DNA of 64,000 nt from Coix lacryma-jobi var. lacryma-jobi (taxonomy: Eukaryota; Streptophyta; Magnoliopsida; Poales; Poaceae). The stretch is from contig CM019831.1 of the NCBI GenBank assembly GCA_009763385.1, positions 79,023,845 through 79,087,844 of the forward strand, given 5' to 3'. The notes beneath the pieces were generated by a model. The model did not search any database, was not told where the DNA came from, and saw only the letters and a program-made list of their open reading frames with translations. Made by a program: the position numbers and the translations under genes. This document shows positions 32,191 to 44,894 of this stretch, piece by piece (the stretch's first letter is position 1; the number at the start of each line of letters is the position of its first letter).

Positions 32191-35100
32191 TGTAACAGAA
32201 CCGACCAGTTTATACCAGATTAAGCACCCAAATCTCTGCTTTCGCAAAGATTAATGTGTACTTAAGCCCGTACAAACCCGGTAGCCCAGAAATCTCGAGG
32301 GATTTCAATGCATTTCAACAACAGCCAAGATCGTAATAGATTAGCATACATGTCCACAAGATACATTTAGTTCGCACATAGTTCGAATACATCGGAGTTG
32401 AAACAATATTACAAACCATAGTTTGAATAGTAGCGGAAGCAACATAGTTTTAAACATAAGTTCAGAAGGTGCTTAATACAGTGCCATCAGTCTGATCAGT
32501 CCACAAAAGCATCAGGTGAGGATAAGAGGTGACCATGCCCATGGTCTATTCGTCACCCGAGACTGGGTACAAGCAGTTCTCACAGTAGCCGAAAAAGCAC
32601 TGTCCATCTGCAACAACAAGGGATAGAACCCTGAGTACAAGAAGGTACTCAGCTAGACTTACCCGTCATAAACCAGAAATAATGAGACACCAAGGATTTA
32701 TGAAGGCTATATCTGGGGTTGGCTAAACATACCACTTTGCATGAAAGCTTTCTTATGATAAAACCCAAATTGAGTATCAGCGGTCACTTTTATAGTTAAC
32801 CCTGGTTAACTAGGTTTGCACCTGATCTAGAGCAATCACTTGGCTAATTAATCAAGCAAGAGTGACTATTTCATCAATAGCCTTTCAGATTAATCATCAT
32901 AACCATCTTTAATTCCATAAGTTACTACGATAACACATGCTCAGTCAAGTTACTCACTGTCCAGGAGCGATGGCGATTATAATCGATTCCTACCCAGCTG
33001 GGGATAAAATGTCGCACACTCGCCCGATCACACCTTGCCAGGTAGCCGTCGGCTGCCTCTCAAGGAATTTGAGAACACAACGCGCGGGACGGCCAGGGGC
33101 CCTTCTACACCGGGGGTTATCTCAGTGCCAGGTCGCTCAAGCTATAGCTGCCCACGGTCATGCCAGATCGATCAGGCCTTGCCTGCCCTCGGACCATGCC
33201 AGGTTGTTCAGAATAGTTGCCCACGGTACATCTGAGCCCTGGGTGTTAGGCGTCAACATCTCCATCACCGGCTTGAATAACCTTACTCGGCTTCGCGGGA
33301 GGTACTCCGACCTACTCCGTTAAGTGATTGACGCGTTCAAAATGACTGAGGTGTGCCTTCGTCGGGTCCTAATCGACATGGACGGGAGACTACCAGCACA
33401 TAGAACCCATGCCCTGCTGCTCCTACATCCCGCCCGGTCTCAAATTAATTATCACATGGTTATCTCCATGATAGCACCAGGCTAATCATGATCAGTATCC
33501 ACCTACTACGGGAGACAGGAAATCACCCGACTTTACCGGTCTAAGTAGGCTAAGCATATAACGGCCTAGACTTAACAGGGATATCAAGACATCAATTGCA
33601 GTGGACAAGGTATGATAGTAATGCAGGAACGGTAGCAATCAATTCCTATAAACCTAATGCAACATGTACGATGCTCAGGTTAATTCCATAAATAGTTTGC
33701 AAACCATAGGAGTTAGATGCTCCGGGGCTTGCCTCTTTCGAAGTCGGAGGGTAGGTGGTCGTGACACTTAGGTAAGTCCTCGACGTCTCCTTCTTCGGTC
33801 CTCTCGTTCAGGGTCTCCTCCGAAATTGGCTCCTCCTGCGGTTGCGGGCTCTGGGTCTCCACTACCGGTCCTGTACGATGCATAGCATGTATGAATAAAA
33901 TGAATACACATGGGATGCATGGGTGATGCAACATGGAATAGGATAATTCAGGAGATAAGCACATGTCATCTACTTCATTTTCTTCAACAAGGTAGTCAAC
34001 ATCATCCTACCACTTAATAGTCATTTGCTACTACCTTACTATTTAATTAAGCCTATAACAGCAACCCTTAGCTAACTACTTCAGAAAAATCTACAAAAAT
34101 TACTGTAAGCTGACCACATGCAGTTTAGTCCTCTGTCCAAATTTCAAGCTATTTGGACATAAACCCTATTCTCCACGAAAAAGACAAACATCACAATGAA
34201 AAGGTGCTTTGAACTACACCCCCTAGCAAAAAGTGTCAAACAACAGATTTCCCATTTTTCTACTGAACTTGTTAGCACAAGAGCAGTCTACAAAAATTCA
34301 CAGGTTCAGATTCTTCATATTTTAATTACTACAATTTATGCAAGAAAACAACATTTAACCATTTTAATTGCTACTGCCTAAATATTTCATAAAACATCTC
34401 CATATTACATTTTTCCTAGAAACTACTCATCAACACAAACTGAACAAAACAAGAATCACATTTTTCTAAGCAATAGACAGTTTATTATGCATTAAACAAG
34501 ATTTCAGCCTAAACATAAATTAAATACATCTACATATAAAAGTATCACAAACTGGACATATTATACTTTTCCTAAACAGATCTCAGCAAGTCAAACCTAA
34601 CAAAATTTAGTTCACCTCATTTGGACTAATACAACTCCATATATGAATTAAACAAGCATTAACACATTTCCCGAAAACAATAAAAACAAAAACACCTAAA
34701 CCTAACTGCTACACGCACATGGTACTGCTGCACCTAAGCGACTGACAACTGGGACCCATGGTCAAACCGACCCCACTCGTCATACTCCCGAAGCAGAGGA
34801 GGTCGTTGCCCTCGCCGGAGCTCGCCGACGGCGGCACCTCCGGCGAAACCATCTCCACCACTCTACTCCCCTCTTCCTTCCGCATCGACTGATGCCACTC
34901 TCCAGCCGAGCGCTTGCACGGATCGAGCTCGCTGTCGCAAATGGCGGCCCGGCGGTGCGGACTCGCCACGCCGGCCGGCTCCAACCACAACGAGCTAAAC
35001 TAACTCCTGAATCCTACTCCTTAGACCTCCACGGACCTAGCGCAAGGCTTGGGAGCTAGGGTTTCCACCCCGAACACTCTAGACCACGACCATGGCAGAC

Positions 35101-36304
35101 GGCGAGCGATGGCGTACCGCCACCACCAGACCCTAATCGGCTAAACCATCACCACCTACTCCTTCCACAGACTTCACCGACCCTAGAACGCGAGCTAGAA
35201 TGAAGGGATTCGCGCGGAGGGAGGGCGGACCACGGCAGACCGAGCTCGGCGGTCATGGCGGCCATGGCGGGAACTCACCCCGTGGCTTACCTAGGGCCTC
35301 TTACGGAGCGCTAATGGTGGCAAAAGGTGCGGGGGCTCACGGCGAAGTTGGTTGGGTGGCTGGTTGGGCGAAGGCTCAGCGGGACGGCGGCGAACGACGA
35401 CGAGCGCTCGGTTTCTCCCCCTTTTCCGCCTGGGCGACGGCGAGAGCAAAGAGGAGGCAAAGCGGAGGGAGTGGAGCGGCTCTGGCAGGGCGAGTGCGAG
35501 CGGACGGGCTTTGTGCTCGCCACGCCGTGCGCGTTGCCTGCCCGGCCGGTCGTCGTGCGCCACGCGGCGGGCGATGCCTGACACGGTCGGCCACGACGCC
35601 GCGCGCGCTCGGCTGCAACGGCTGGTTCAGTGGCCATCAGGCCGACTGATAGCCGATCTTTGGGCACGATTATCTCCTAATCCACTCAATGAAACGCTAA
35701 ACCACTTGTTCCATTGAGTAAAGCTATGTGCCGACAACAACTTTGGTTATAGGATCAAGCATTGGTTCGGCCTAGATTTTGCTCAAGAAAGCTCCAAAGT
35801 TCGCTAGACAAAACTGTTAGTCAGTTCAAAGACTTAGGAAATTTTCCAAGTCTGAAACTCTCCCATTTCTGCCTTGTGGGCCTCAAAACACTATGTTAAC
35901 CTCAATTTCATGAGTTGACCCAAAAACACTTTTTGGTCTACTCTAAATTCTACACACTTTTGGTTTAGGGCACTAACCCATACAAAGCATCTATCATGGA
36001 GGTCTTTGTTAGTCAAACTAAAGGACTTCTAAGGCTCTATTAGGGTAACTAGGGTTAGGGACTTGGTTAGCCAAAAAAGACCAACATAAACTTGGCTTCA
36101 AGAAGACTTCTCCACAGGGTTAAACTACTTAGGAACTCAACCCCTCCAAAAACAAGTCAACCAAGCATCACACCAAAGCATGATCAGTAAAAGCTATCAC
36201 ATGAAATAACACTTTACATAAAGAAAAGAAACATATGATGATGCTTTATGCTCATGAGATGTCAAGTTATGCATTTAGGGTTTCTTAACACCAGAGGTGT
36301 TACA
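32191..36304 (-). repeat. Solo Del/Tekay-like LTR inserted in S1 gag
   Basis: The 4114-bp insertion begins TGTAACAGAACC and ends GGTGTTACA and is flanked by perfect GTTTG duplications (32186-32190, 36305-36309). The TG...CA ends, 5-bp duplication, large size and absence of gag/pol fit a solo LTR. It is collinear with the C copy: ACCCGGTAG near 32277, CTGAGTAC/GTACTCAG at 32631-32652, GCTCCGGGGCTTGCCT near 33719 and AAAGGTGCTTTGAACTA near 34199. Orientation is taken from D, where the polypurine tract adjoins the same end. A GC-rich block lies at about 34740-35640. Confidence 0.88.
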
Positions 36305-36326
36305 GTTTGCCCACGCTGCGATCCAT
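36305..36326 (-). pseudogene. gag: S1 gag, first codons
   Basis: ATG at 36326 begins MDRSVGK, matching MDRGVGK in S3. The frame is cut by the solo LTR after the Lys codon, and PPFFDGTNY resumes at 32190. Confidence 0.9.
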
Positions 36327-36370
36327 GTCGCCTTTTGTGGATCTGGAACCGGCTAAGGTGGAAGATCCTT

Positions 36371-36387
36371 AACCCGCTCTGATACCA
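36371..36387 (-). other. Primer binding site of S1 (initiator tRNA-Met)
   Basis: TGGTATCAGAGCGGGTT on the minus strand lies 2 nt inside the 5' LTR edge. It matches the usual initiator-Met site. Confidence 0.95.
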
Positions 36388-36389
36388 AT

Positions 36390-38332
36390 TGAAGGACCGA
36401 GAATGCTATACCAAGGCGACCAGAGGGGGGGGGGGGGGTGAATGGGAGACTAAAAATTTCTTTCGAAACTCTGGCCTCTGTTCCACAAATCAACCCCCGA
36501 ATGCTTCGAACACAGACGTGATGCCCACGACCCTCAGAAAGAGGGTGGATGATCCCTAGGATCACAACGAGGCACCACCACAAAGAGCAACCCAAAACTT
36601 GGAAGCACCGAGTCAAGTTCAAACCCAAAAACCTATGCTCAAATGTAGATGGAAGGCTACATCGGGAATTCTCTAAATACCTATACCAACAGGTGGCAAA
36701 GATAGTTAGAGAGGTTCCTTGGTGAACTCTAGAAGCAAACGAGAAGTCTGAAAACAAGACCGAAAAGCCGCGAGAGCAAACGAACTAAGTAGTGACTAGC
36801 AGCAGGGGCCCGGACTGTCCGCACCCCCTGTCCTAGACTGTCCACGGGATCCTGGCGGACTGTCCACCGGTCAAAAACACAAAACAACATTGCTGCTGAA
36901 ACCTCACTAGAGGTTCTCGGACTGTCCGCGAGTCACAACGGCGAACTGTCCGCTGGTGTTTCTCCGGCCGAAATACCAAGGCACACAGCCACTGCTCAGG
37001 CTGCCTCCCCAATGTCCGGACCGTCTGCGCCCCGGGTGGCGGACTGTCCGCGGCTGTGCAGAGAGGGCGAAAAATTTCGCCCCTCTCCCAAATCACACCA
37101 AATTTGATCCAAACCAAAATCACTTGATCCCAAACATGGAGAAGATGATCACTAGGTAGTTGGAAGACTATCCCTAAGAATTCATCTGCTCTAAACAACT
37201 CAAACTCTGAGAAATCAAAGATATTGGTGCAAGAACGAAAAAGTTACCACGGAACTCAAATCGACCCGATCTCCTCACAACAAAGAACAAGTTGATTCAA
37301 ACGGATTTGAGAAAGAGGCAACGTAGAGGGAGATCGAGTGACGGGAAAATTGAGGAGAAAAGCAAAACACAAAGAACAACTCAAGAACACGAATCACAAC
37401 CTCAATTGCCAGCCAAAAATCATCCCCATGAGGAGACAACGGGAGTCCGGTCCCATTTCCGCAAAATCCAAATACACAGAGGTATGATTAGCCGTCTCTG
37501 CGGATCTCAGTAGCTACAGAAGGGAATGGGAAGCAGGAAACCCTAGAGGAGAATAGCAAATGACTGAGATAGATGGGGAGGTAGGTGTCTCCCCCTACTT
37601 ATCCTAAACATTATTCCCACTCTACCCCTAATGATACAGAGAGCGTACCAGCTAAACCATAAGGCTATTCTGGACCAGCTCGATGTAGATGTTGATCCGA
37701 GGACCACGCCCGCACAACAGGTAGCTACGCCTCGACGCAACCTCACCGGATGCCGCCACGTGCCGCCACTCCTCGACCGTCCATTTTCCTGGAGCTCCCC
37801 CCGGTTTTGAGGCTGAAACCGGGAAACCAGTCCTCAGGCTGAGTTTTGTGGCCCAAACTCAGAAACCCACCATCGCCTAGGTTTTGAGGCCCAAACCTGG
37901 AAACTGTCCTCAACTAGAGTTTTGAGGCCCAAACTCAGAAACCGGCCAGCACCCAGCCGGTGGTTTTGAGTCCCAAACCTGGAAACCATCCCAGCCGGTG
38001 GTTTTTTCTAGGGCTCTACCACCAAACCGAAGCTGAAGAGGGATGCACCGCCCGTGCACCCTGTCCATCCGCAAGTCTTCACTTCTTGCTGTCTCAGGCT
38101 GTCAGCCACCACAGCTGATCCTCAGGCCACCAGTCCGTCAATCCAAGCCTCACGTCTGCCCTTCACCTCTCCGGGTCCATCGGCACAGCACGTCTCTACT
38201 TGACCTTCACCTTGCCTTCTACCACCGTCTTTGAGCTCGACACCTGCACAACACAAGCCAAAGAACATGCGCATCAAACCAGTTGACAATCACTCATCAT
38301 CTCAAGATCCGGCATACACCCATGTATCCGCA
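36390..38332 (-). repeat. 5' LTR of S1
   Basis: This 1943-bp LTR has the GGACTGTCC palindrome cluster at 36812-37049 and a G run at 36427-36440. It lacks about 50 bp present in the 3' LTR (24485-24540); the loss lies between two GATCT copies, so one GATCT remains at about 37268. Scattered substitutions separate the two LTRs by a few percent. Confidence 0.93.
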
Positions 38333-38337
38333 ACTTG

Positions 38338-38765
38338 GTCCCCAAAGACATGGGCAACGGCTCAACGCAACCAAGTAAAATACGAGCAAAACCCTAGAAA
38401 GGAGAGAAAACTTAGACAAAGAGCGAAAGTCTTGGTTCCCAAAGACATGGACAACGGCTCGATGCAACCAATTCAAAAATGATCTAGCCCTATAGAAGAG
38501 GCAAAAAGCGCTCAACACCACTAGCTCAAAGACTCCATACCTAATGAAAGCTACCAATTGAAGACTGAAAGCTGCAAACCAATTGAAATACCAAGCAAAA
38601 ACTACTAGCCCCTCAAGACAGAGGCAGAGAGGCTCAACATGACGAGCAAGCTCAATAACCATAGGAAAAACACAAAGAGAAGCTCGAAACCAAATGGAGC
38701 ACAAACACTCGAAGCACGTGGAGAAGCAACAAAACAAAATGACTCCCCTGAAAGCAAGCCTAGAC
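38338..38765 (-). other. 3' noncoding region of S4, part 2
   Basis: It continues 23595 after removing S1 and one ACTTG. GGTCCCCAAAGACATGGGC and a second similar phrase near 38432 match the S2 and S3 3' regions. It is cut by the S2 LTR at 38766. Confidence 0.78.
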
Positions 38766-40617
38766 TGAAAGGACCGAGAATGCTACCAGGCGACTAGAGG
38801 GGGGTGAATGGGAGCTTCAAATTTCTTTTCAGAAACTTATAGCTACTGTACCTAAAATCAACCCCGAGTGCAAACCTTAGAGCTTGATAGTGTCCACGAC
38901 CCTAGATGTAGGGTGGATGCTTCCGAGAAGCACAACAAGACACTATACAACTGTAGAAACCCAACGCAAAAACCCGAGACGAAATCGGAAGTTGGACAAA
39001 CAAATTGTAGACAAAAAGTGTGCAATTCTGCACTGACTGGACTTTGATGAGCGTCCGATCAGATTGGATCGGACGCGTCTGGTCAGCTCGAGAGCGATTT
39101 GGGGGCTCTCTGTGTTGGACCGGACTTACGGCAGAGAGCGTCCGGTCACCAACCTATGAGCATCCAGTCAACAGCGTGAAGCAGATGAATAGTACTGCCT
39201 GCGTGTCCGGTCACGTGACCTCGAGTGCGTCCGGTAAAAAAACACACAACCTATGTAGCTTGGCCTTCAACGATCGGACTCACAGGGAGCGTCCGGTCAT
39301 TGAACAGGCTGAGTTCGGTCACCCCGATATTCCTCTGTTCGTCCAACGATTCATCTCGATCTCACCCGAAACTAAACCTCTAGGGCTCAAACTTGGTTAG
39401 AGGAGTCACAAGGATGATAGTGAGCTACTCCTAGGAGATCATGGCTCGAACCTATCTCCAAATTGGTGAATCGAAGAAGTTCGGGGAGGAAAACAGAAAG
39501 AAAAATTGATCCAAAATGAAAACCACTCGATCTACTTGTCCATGAGGTTTGAGTCGAATTTCTTCGGTGGAAGTGATGCCCTCATGAGCAAGAACAAGTA
39601 TCAACAAACAGAATCGAAAACGAACAACCATAGAGAGAGAACGATCGACGGGAAAACATGGAGAAAAGTGAACGCGAAGAACAACTCAAGAACACGAATC
39701 ACCACCAAGATTTCTAGCCGAAAATCGTCCCCACGAGGAGACAACGGGAATCCGGTCCCGTTTCCGCAAAATCCAAATACACAGAGGTATGATTCACTGT
39801 CTCTGCGAATCTCAGTAGCTACAGCAGGGAATGGGAAGCAGGAAACCCTAGAGAAGAATAGCAAATGACTGAGATAAGATGGAGGGAGGGGTTGCCTCTC
39901 CTAATATAGCCAAATACAATTATTTCCCTTCTACCCCTACATGCTAATGAGCGAGCAGGCTAACCCTAAGGGTCTTCCTGACCAACTCGAAGTGTAGTCG
40001 ATTCGACGGCCACGCCCGCACATCAGGTAGCTTCGCCTCGACGCGACCTCACCTGATGCCGCTACGTGCCGCCACTCGCCGTCTGTCCTTTTCCTGGACC
40101 TCCCCCCGGTTTTGAGGCTGAAACCGGGAAACCAGTCATCAGGCTGAGTTTTGTGGCCCAAACTTAGAAACCTGCCATCGCCCAGGTTTTGTGGCCCAAA
40201 CCTGGAAACCGTCCTCAACCCGAGTTCTGTGGCCCAAACTCAGAAACCGGCAGCACCCAGGTTTTGAGGTCCAAACCTGGAAACCGTTCACCCGGTGGTT
40301 TTGCTGGGGCTCAACCACCAAACCGAGCCGTAGAGGGATGCACCGCCCGTGCACCCCGTCCACCTGCAAGTCTTCACTTGTCGCTGCCCCAGGCTATCAG
40401 CCACCACAGCTGATCCTCAGGCCACCGGTCCGTTAGTCCAAGCCTCACGTCCACCCTTCACCACTCCGGGTCCATCGGCACGACATGTCTCTACTTGACC
40501 TTCACCTTGCCTTCGATCACCGTCTCTGAGCTCGACACCTGCACAACACAAGTCAAACAACATGTGCATCATACCAGTTGAAAATCACTCATCATCTTAA
40601 GATCCGGCATACACGCA
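38766..40617 (-). repeat. 3' LTR of S2
   Basis: The LTR runs TGAAAGGACC to CATACACGCA, 1852 bp, followed by a polypurine tract. The palindrome region at about 39047-39300 has GCGTCCGGTCA/TCGGACGC repeats instead of GGACAGTCC. A TATA-like CTATATTAG lies on the minus strand near 39900. The right end lost about 9 bp relative to S1. Confidence 0.88.
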
Positions 40618-42018
40618 ATCTCCCCCTTGATGAGTGCATTGTCAACTACCAACACAAATCATATTGAATAGAAGAAAAAGAATAACAAGAAAGCGAACTC
40701 AACCAAATGACCAGAAGCAAAGCAAAGCCAAAAGAAGTCGAATGGAGTGATCAAGACAACTTGGTTCGCAAAGACATGGGCAACGGCTCGACGCAACCAA
40801 GCAAATCAAAGCTAGCCCTCAAGAAGAGGCAAAATGGGCTCAACACTGCTAGCGAGAAGTTCAGAGCAAACAAGTCCAAACTTGAGTAAATTAGCTAGTC
40901 CCTCCAGAAAGAGGCAAAGGCTCAACACGACTAGCTGAAAATGGCTCCAAACCAATTGAAAACTCATCAAGCGAGCAAACTCCCCTTTTACATGAACTCC
41001 CCCTTCAATAGTGCACACAACTAGGACATGATTTGTCAAATTTCTCCCCCTTAGTTGAAAATGCATAATCAGGCAAATGCATATGAGTTACAAATGCAGG
41101 TTAGCAGCTTCAGGAATATACTCTATAAATTGAATAGATGCTCTAAAGAGTGTTGATCCGACTACTCAACATCAAGTATAAAAGCCAGCAAAGGCTCAAA
41201 CTGATCACAGAATACGAAATATGAACATATGAGCATAGCGAGCAGTTTTTAGGCCATTCAGAAAAGGTTTCACCATCAATATAGCACCAAACATGCATAG
41301 ACAGGAAGTCAAGCAAGTGCTAAACATGTATACAAGGAGAACTACCCCTAGCAAAGTTCAATCATCATGCTATAGAAGGAAACATATACTTGTGTTTTCA
41401 AATTTTATCGGAGTTGCAGCGGTGATTATACACAAGTTTAAATTTTTAGCATGTGATTGCGAGAGGTTGAAAACTTGACATTGCCTAACTTTTCAACCGA
41501 ATTAAGCCTATGCATAAGCAACCAGATGCTTGAAGCAACGGTTTCGGTCTTACACTACACGACTCCAGTTTAACACAATGTGCAATGAGAAACAGTCTCG
41601 ATACCGTGATGTGCTGTCAAGCAATCCCATCTCGATTTTTTCAGTTCACTCAGACTCGGTTCAATTTTAACAGAATATGAACATACCAAGTAAGTGAAAG
41701 ACTAAGAACTAGAGACATAGCAACCTAGCATATAGGAATAGGACAATTAACTTCAACACGTTCTACACATGCTAGTTGCCAATCTCAATGGTGAACAAGT
41801 TTCAAATTTTATGTTGAATTAAGCATATTCACAGTTCTGAAAAATAACTCAGCTCACAACATGTATCAGTGATCAAGAAGAGCCTAAGCTACAAGCACAT
41901 CATATATCATCGGAGCATACACCAATCATAGCATAGATTCATTCTAAAGATTATAGACATGAAGCTCGAAAAATTAAAGATGCAAAGACTAAACAAGAAC
42001 AAAATAAAAGAAGTCAGT
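40618..42018 (-). other. 3' noncoding region of S2
   Basis: Polypurine-tract strings (CTCCCCCTT on plus) lie at about 40621, 40997 and 41046. No coding frame is recognised. Confidence 0.7.
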
Positions 42019-44892
42019 CTATGATACAATAACCAAAGTGTTTCCCTCAACTAAAAGGGGGAAACACACACCAAGCTCACCTCTCAATCTAGCAAAGGTT
42101 GATTGGTCCAAAGGCTTGGTAAAAATATCTGCCAACTGATGATGAGTATCGACATGGCGAAGGTCGATATCACCCTTCTCATAGTGGTCTCGCAAGAAAT
42201 GAAAGCGCACATCAATGTGTTTGGTCTTAGAATGAAGCACGGGATTCTTAGCAACGCTAATCGCAATCGTGTTGTCACAAAGTAATGGTACTCGAGAAAC
42301 ACTCAGACCAAAATCACACAAAGTGGCCATCATCCACAACAACTGGGAACAGCAGCTAGCCGCAACAACATATTCAGCATCCATGGTAGACTGAGTGACA
42401 CTAGACTGCTTGCGAGAAGACCAAGAAACAAGAGAAGAAACCAAAAACTGACAAGTCCCAGAAGTGGACTTGCGATCAAGTCGGCAACCAGCAAAATCAG
42501 CGTCAGAGTAACCACAACGAGAGAGGGTAGAAGAAGCAGAATACCAAATCCTGAACTCAGGAGTGAAACGAAGGTACCTAATAATGCGCTTGACCACCTG
42601 ACAGTGAGAGGTGCGCGGCGACGACTGAAATCGCGGGCAAAGACACACCGGCGAACTGGATGTTCAGGCGTGTCATTTCCTTGCATGAGGAGAAAAAAAG
42701 TTTTATCCACACATCCCATTTTAAAACCCTTAACAAGCAAAAAGGTTTTCAACCTATCATACTAGGCTATAGGGGCTTGTTTCAAACCATACAAAGCTTT
42801 GTTATGTTTAAAAACATGGTTTGGAAACTTGGGATTTTCGAAACCTGGGGGTTGTTTCACATACACCTCTTCTTCTATGTAGCCATTTAGGAAGGCACTC
42901 TTGACATCCATTTGAAAAAGTTTGAAACCCTTGGATGCAGCAAAAGCAAAGAGGATCCTAATTGCCTCCAAATGAGCTACATGAGCAAAAGTCTCCTCAT
43001 AGTCTATCCCCTCCTTCTGACTATACCCCTGGGCTACTAGTCTAGCCTTGTTTCTCACAACATGGCCATCTTCTCCTTGTTTGTTTTTGAAAACCCATTT
43101 TGTCCGAATATGATGACAGTCAGGAGGAGGTGGAACAAGAACCCAAACCCAATTTCTCTCAAAATTTTCAAGCTCCTCATGCATGGCATTGACCCAATCC
43201 AGATCAGATAAAGCATGCCCAACATCTCAGGGATCAAAATCAGCAACAAATGCAGAATGAGCAAAGTGAGAGATTTGTTGTGACCTTGAACGAGTGACAC
43301 ATTCGTGGATGTTGTCGATCATCTATTGAGATGGGTGTTGGCGCTGAATGTGTCGTGGCGCCTCCCTTGCTGAAGTGACCTCCCCCTCAACAGTAGCTGG
43401 TGCCTCCTCAGGTATTACTGGCAAACCCCGAGGTGGCGGATAGACCAGCCCCCATGTAGTAGAAGAAGATGGGTCGGGGCCACGAGCAGTCGTGGTCGAA
43501 GTCGATCCCAAAGGAACAGCAGGTGGAGGAAGATCTGGGTCATCCATCTGTTCAGCTCCATCTTCCTCGTCATAAAAAAGAGGCTCACCGACCTCGTGAT
43601 CACCTGCATGCTCAAATCTAGAAGAAGGACAAAGCATGGTCTCGTCGAAGGTGACATCGGATGTCTCCATGACTCGGTTAGTATCAAGGTTAAGTACGCG
43701 ATATGCACGAGTATGACTACCCAAACCCAAAAATACACCGTCAGAAGAGCGAGACTCAAACTTGTCCATGTTGCCTTTCTTGAGTATAAAACAGTGGCAA
43801 CCAAAAACTCTAAAATAACTCACTCTGGGTTGCTTCCCAAATCGCAAATCATAAGAAGTTTTCTTCAAGAAAGCACAGAGAAAAATGCGATTGGAAATAT
43901 AACATGCAGTGTTTATAGCCTCGGCCCAATACCGCCTAGGAGTCCTATGTCATCGAGCATCGTCCTATCCATCTCAACAAGGGTCCGATTTTTCCTCTCT
44001 ACAACACCATTTTGCGGCGGTGTGTAGGGAGAAGAAAATTGATGCTCTAAACCCAAAGAGTTACAAAACTTCTCAAAATCCGAGTTCTTACGAATAGCGC
44101 TCATCGAGTTCTTCGGGAACTCATTCTGAAGTTGCAAAATCAACTTGCGAGTAAAAGAGAGTCTCAGTTTTCTCAGATAAAAAGAAAACCCATGAATATC
44201 TCGAAAAGTCGTCAACAAAAACAAGCACATACCACTTCCCACCAACCGAGCTCACCCGAGCTGGACCTACAAGGTCCATATGCAAAAGCTCTCCAGGGCG
44301 CTTGGTCATAACTTGATTCACAGGATGGTGGGGAGCAACAACCATTTTCCCATGTCTATAAGAATGGCAAACAAGATCCTTCTCCAAGTGTAACTTGGGC
44401 AATCCTCAGATTAAGCCAAGTGATCTAAGCCTTGCAAGCAAGTCGAAACTCATATGACCAAGTATCCTATGCCACTTCCAAAGATCAGAGGTGGATCCAG
44501 CCAAAAGACAGCGAGAAATGCCAAAAGACTTCGAGAAATTCACACAAAAGACTTTCCCAAAGGGCGAAATCAAACATACAAGATTGCCTTGAGGATCTAA
44601 AATATGACTGAGATTCGCCTTAAAACTAATCTCATAGTCTTCCTCAAAAAGTTGAGAAACAAAAAGAAGGTTAAAATGCAAGTTCAATACAAGAGCAAAA
44701 TCACGTAAGACAAAATGCTCATTAAGTCGCACAGAACCACGAGATAGCACCTTACCTTTGCTATTGTCACCGAAGGTAATAAACTCCTTTCCGGTGACTG
44801 GACTAGGACTGGAGAACTATTTGGAGTTTCCGGTCATATGCCTTGAGCACCCGGAATCCACAAGCCAAACGTTCTCCAATCTACTTACCAAC
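42019..44892 (-). pseudogene. pol: S2 pol, RT catalytic block deleted
   Basis: The protease site is intact (WLVDSGCSRHMTG). Integrase shows HMDLVGP, ENGVVERKNRT-like sequence and a damaged central region (the SDNGS motif is missing where AIRKNSDFEKF reads through). RT has FQMDVKSAFLNGYIEEEVYV and then loses 343 bp relative to S1 at 42671-42675, removing the YVDD motif and shifting frame. RNase H follows with GYSDADFAGCRLDRKSTSGT, DAEYVVAASCCSQLLWMM and HVDTHHQLADIFTKPLDQ. An ATG overlapping the gag stop (44892-44896) opens this frame without an immediate stop, unlike in S1 and S3. Confidence 0.9.
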
Positions 44893-44894
44893 AT

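Larger units (their letters stand above)
23596..38332 (-). mobile_element. S1: complete Sirevirus (Ty1/copia) copy with a nested solo LTR
   Basis: LTRs at 23596-24902 and 36390-38332 start TGAAGGACC and end GTATCCGCA. The flanking 5 bp are ACTTG on both sides (23591-23595 and 38333-38337). Internal order on the minus strand is initiator-Met PBS, gag, protease, integrase, RT, RNase H, which is Ty1/copia order. LTR palindrome clusters, a long gag with coiled coil and repeated polypurine tracts fit the Sirevirus genus. All coding regions are broken. Confidence 0.95.
20627..38765 (-). mobile_element. S4: Sirevirus, 3' portion only, interrupted by S1
   Basis: Visible parts are the 3' LTR (20627-23025), its 3' noncoding region (23026-23595) and the continuation (38338-38765). 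S1 sits between them with a perfect ACTTG duplication. Joining the flanks gives GAACAAGACTTGGTCCCC, which matches the uninterrupted order in S1 (near 25040) and S2 (near 40755). S2 cuts S4 at 38766, so its gag-pol and 5' LTR should lie beyond the window. Confidence 0.85.

Noticed and set aside
35200..35717. Open frames of 80-150 codons in the GC-rich part of the solo LTR
   Set aside because: Same composition effect; no conserved motif.
36427..36440. Long G run (also near 23631 and 45050)
   Set aside because: Simple homopolymers, two in LTR starts and one in S2 gag; length is prone to slippage or sequencing error.
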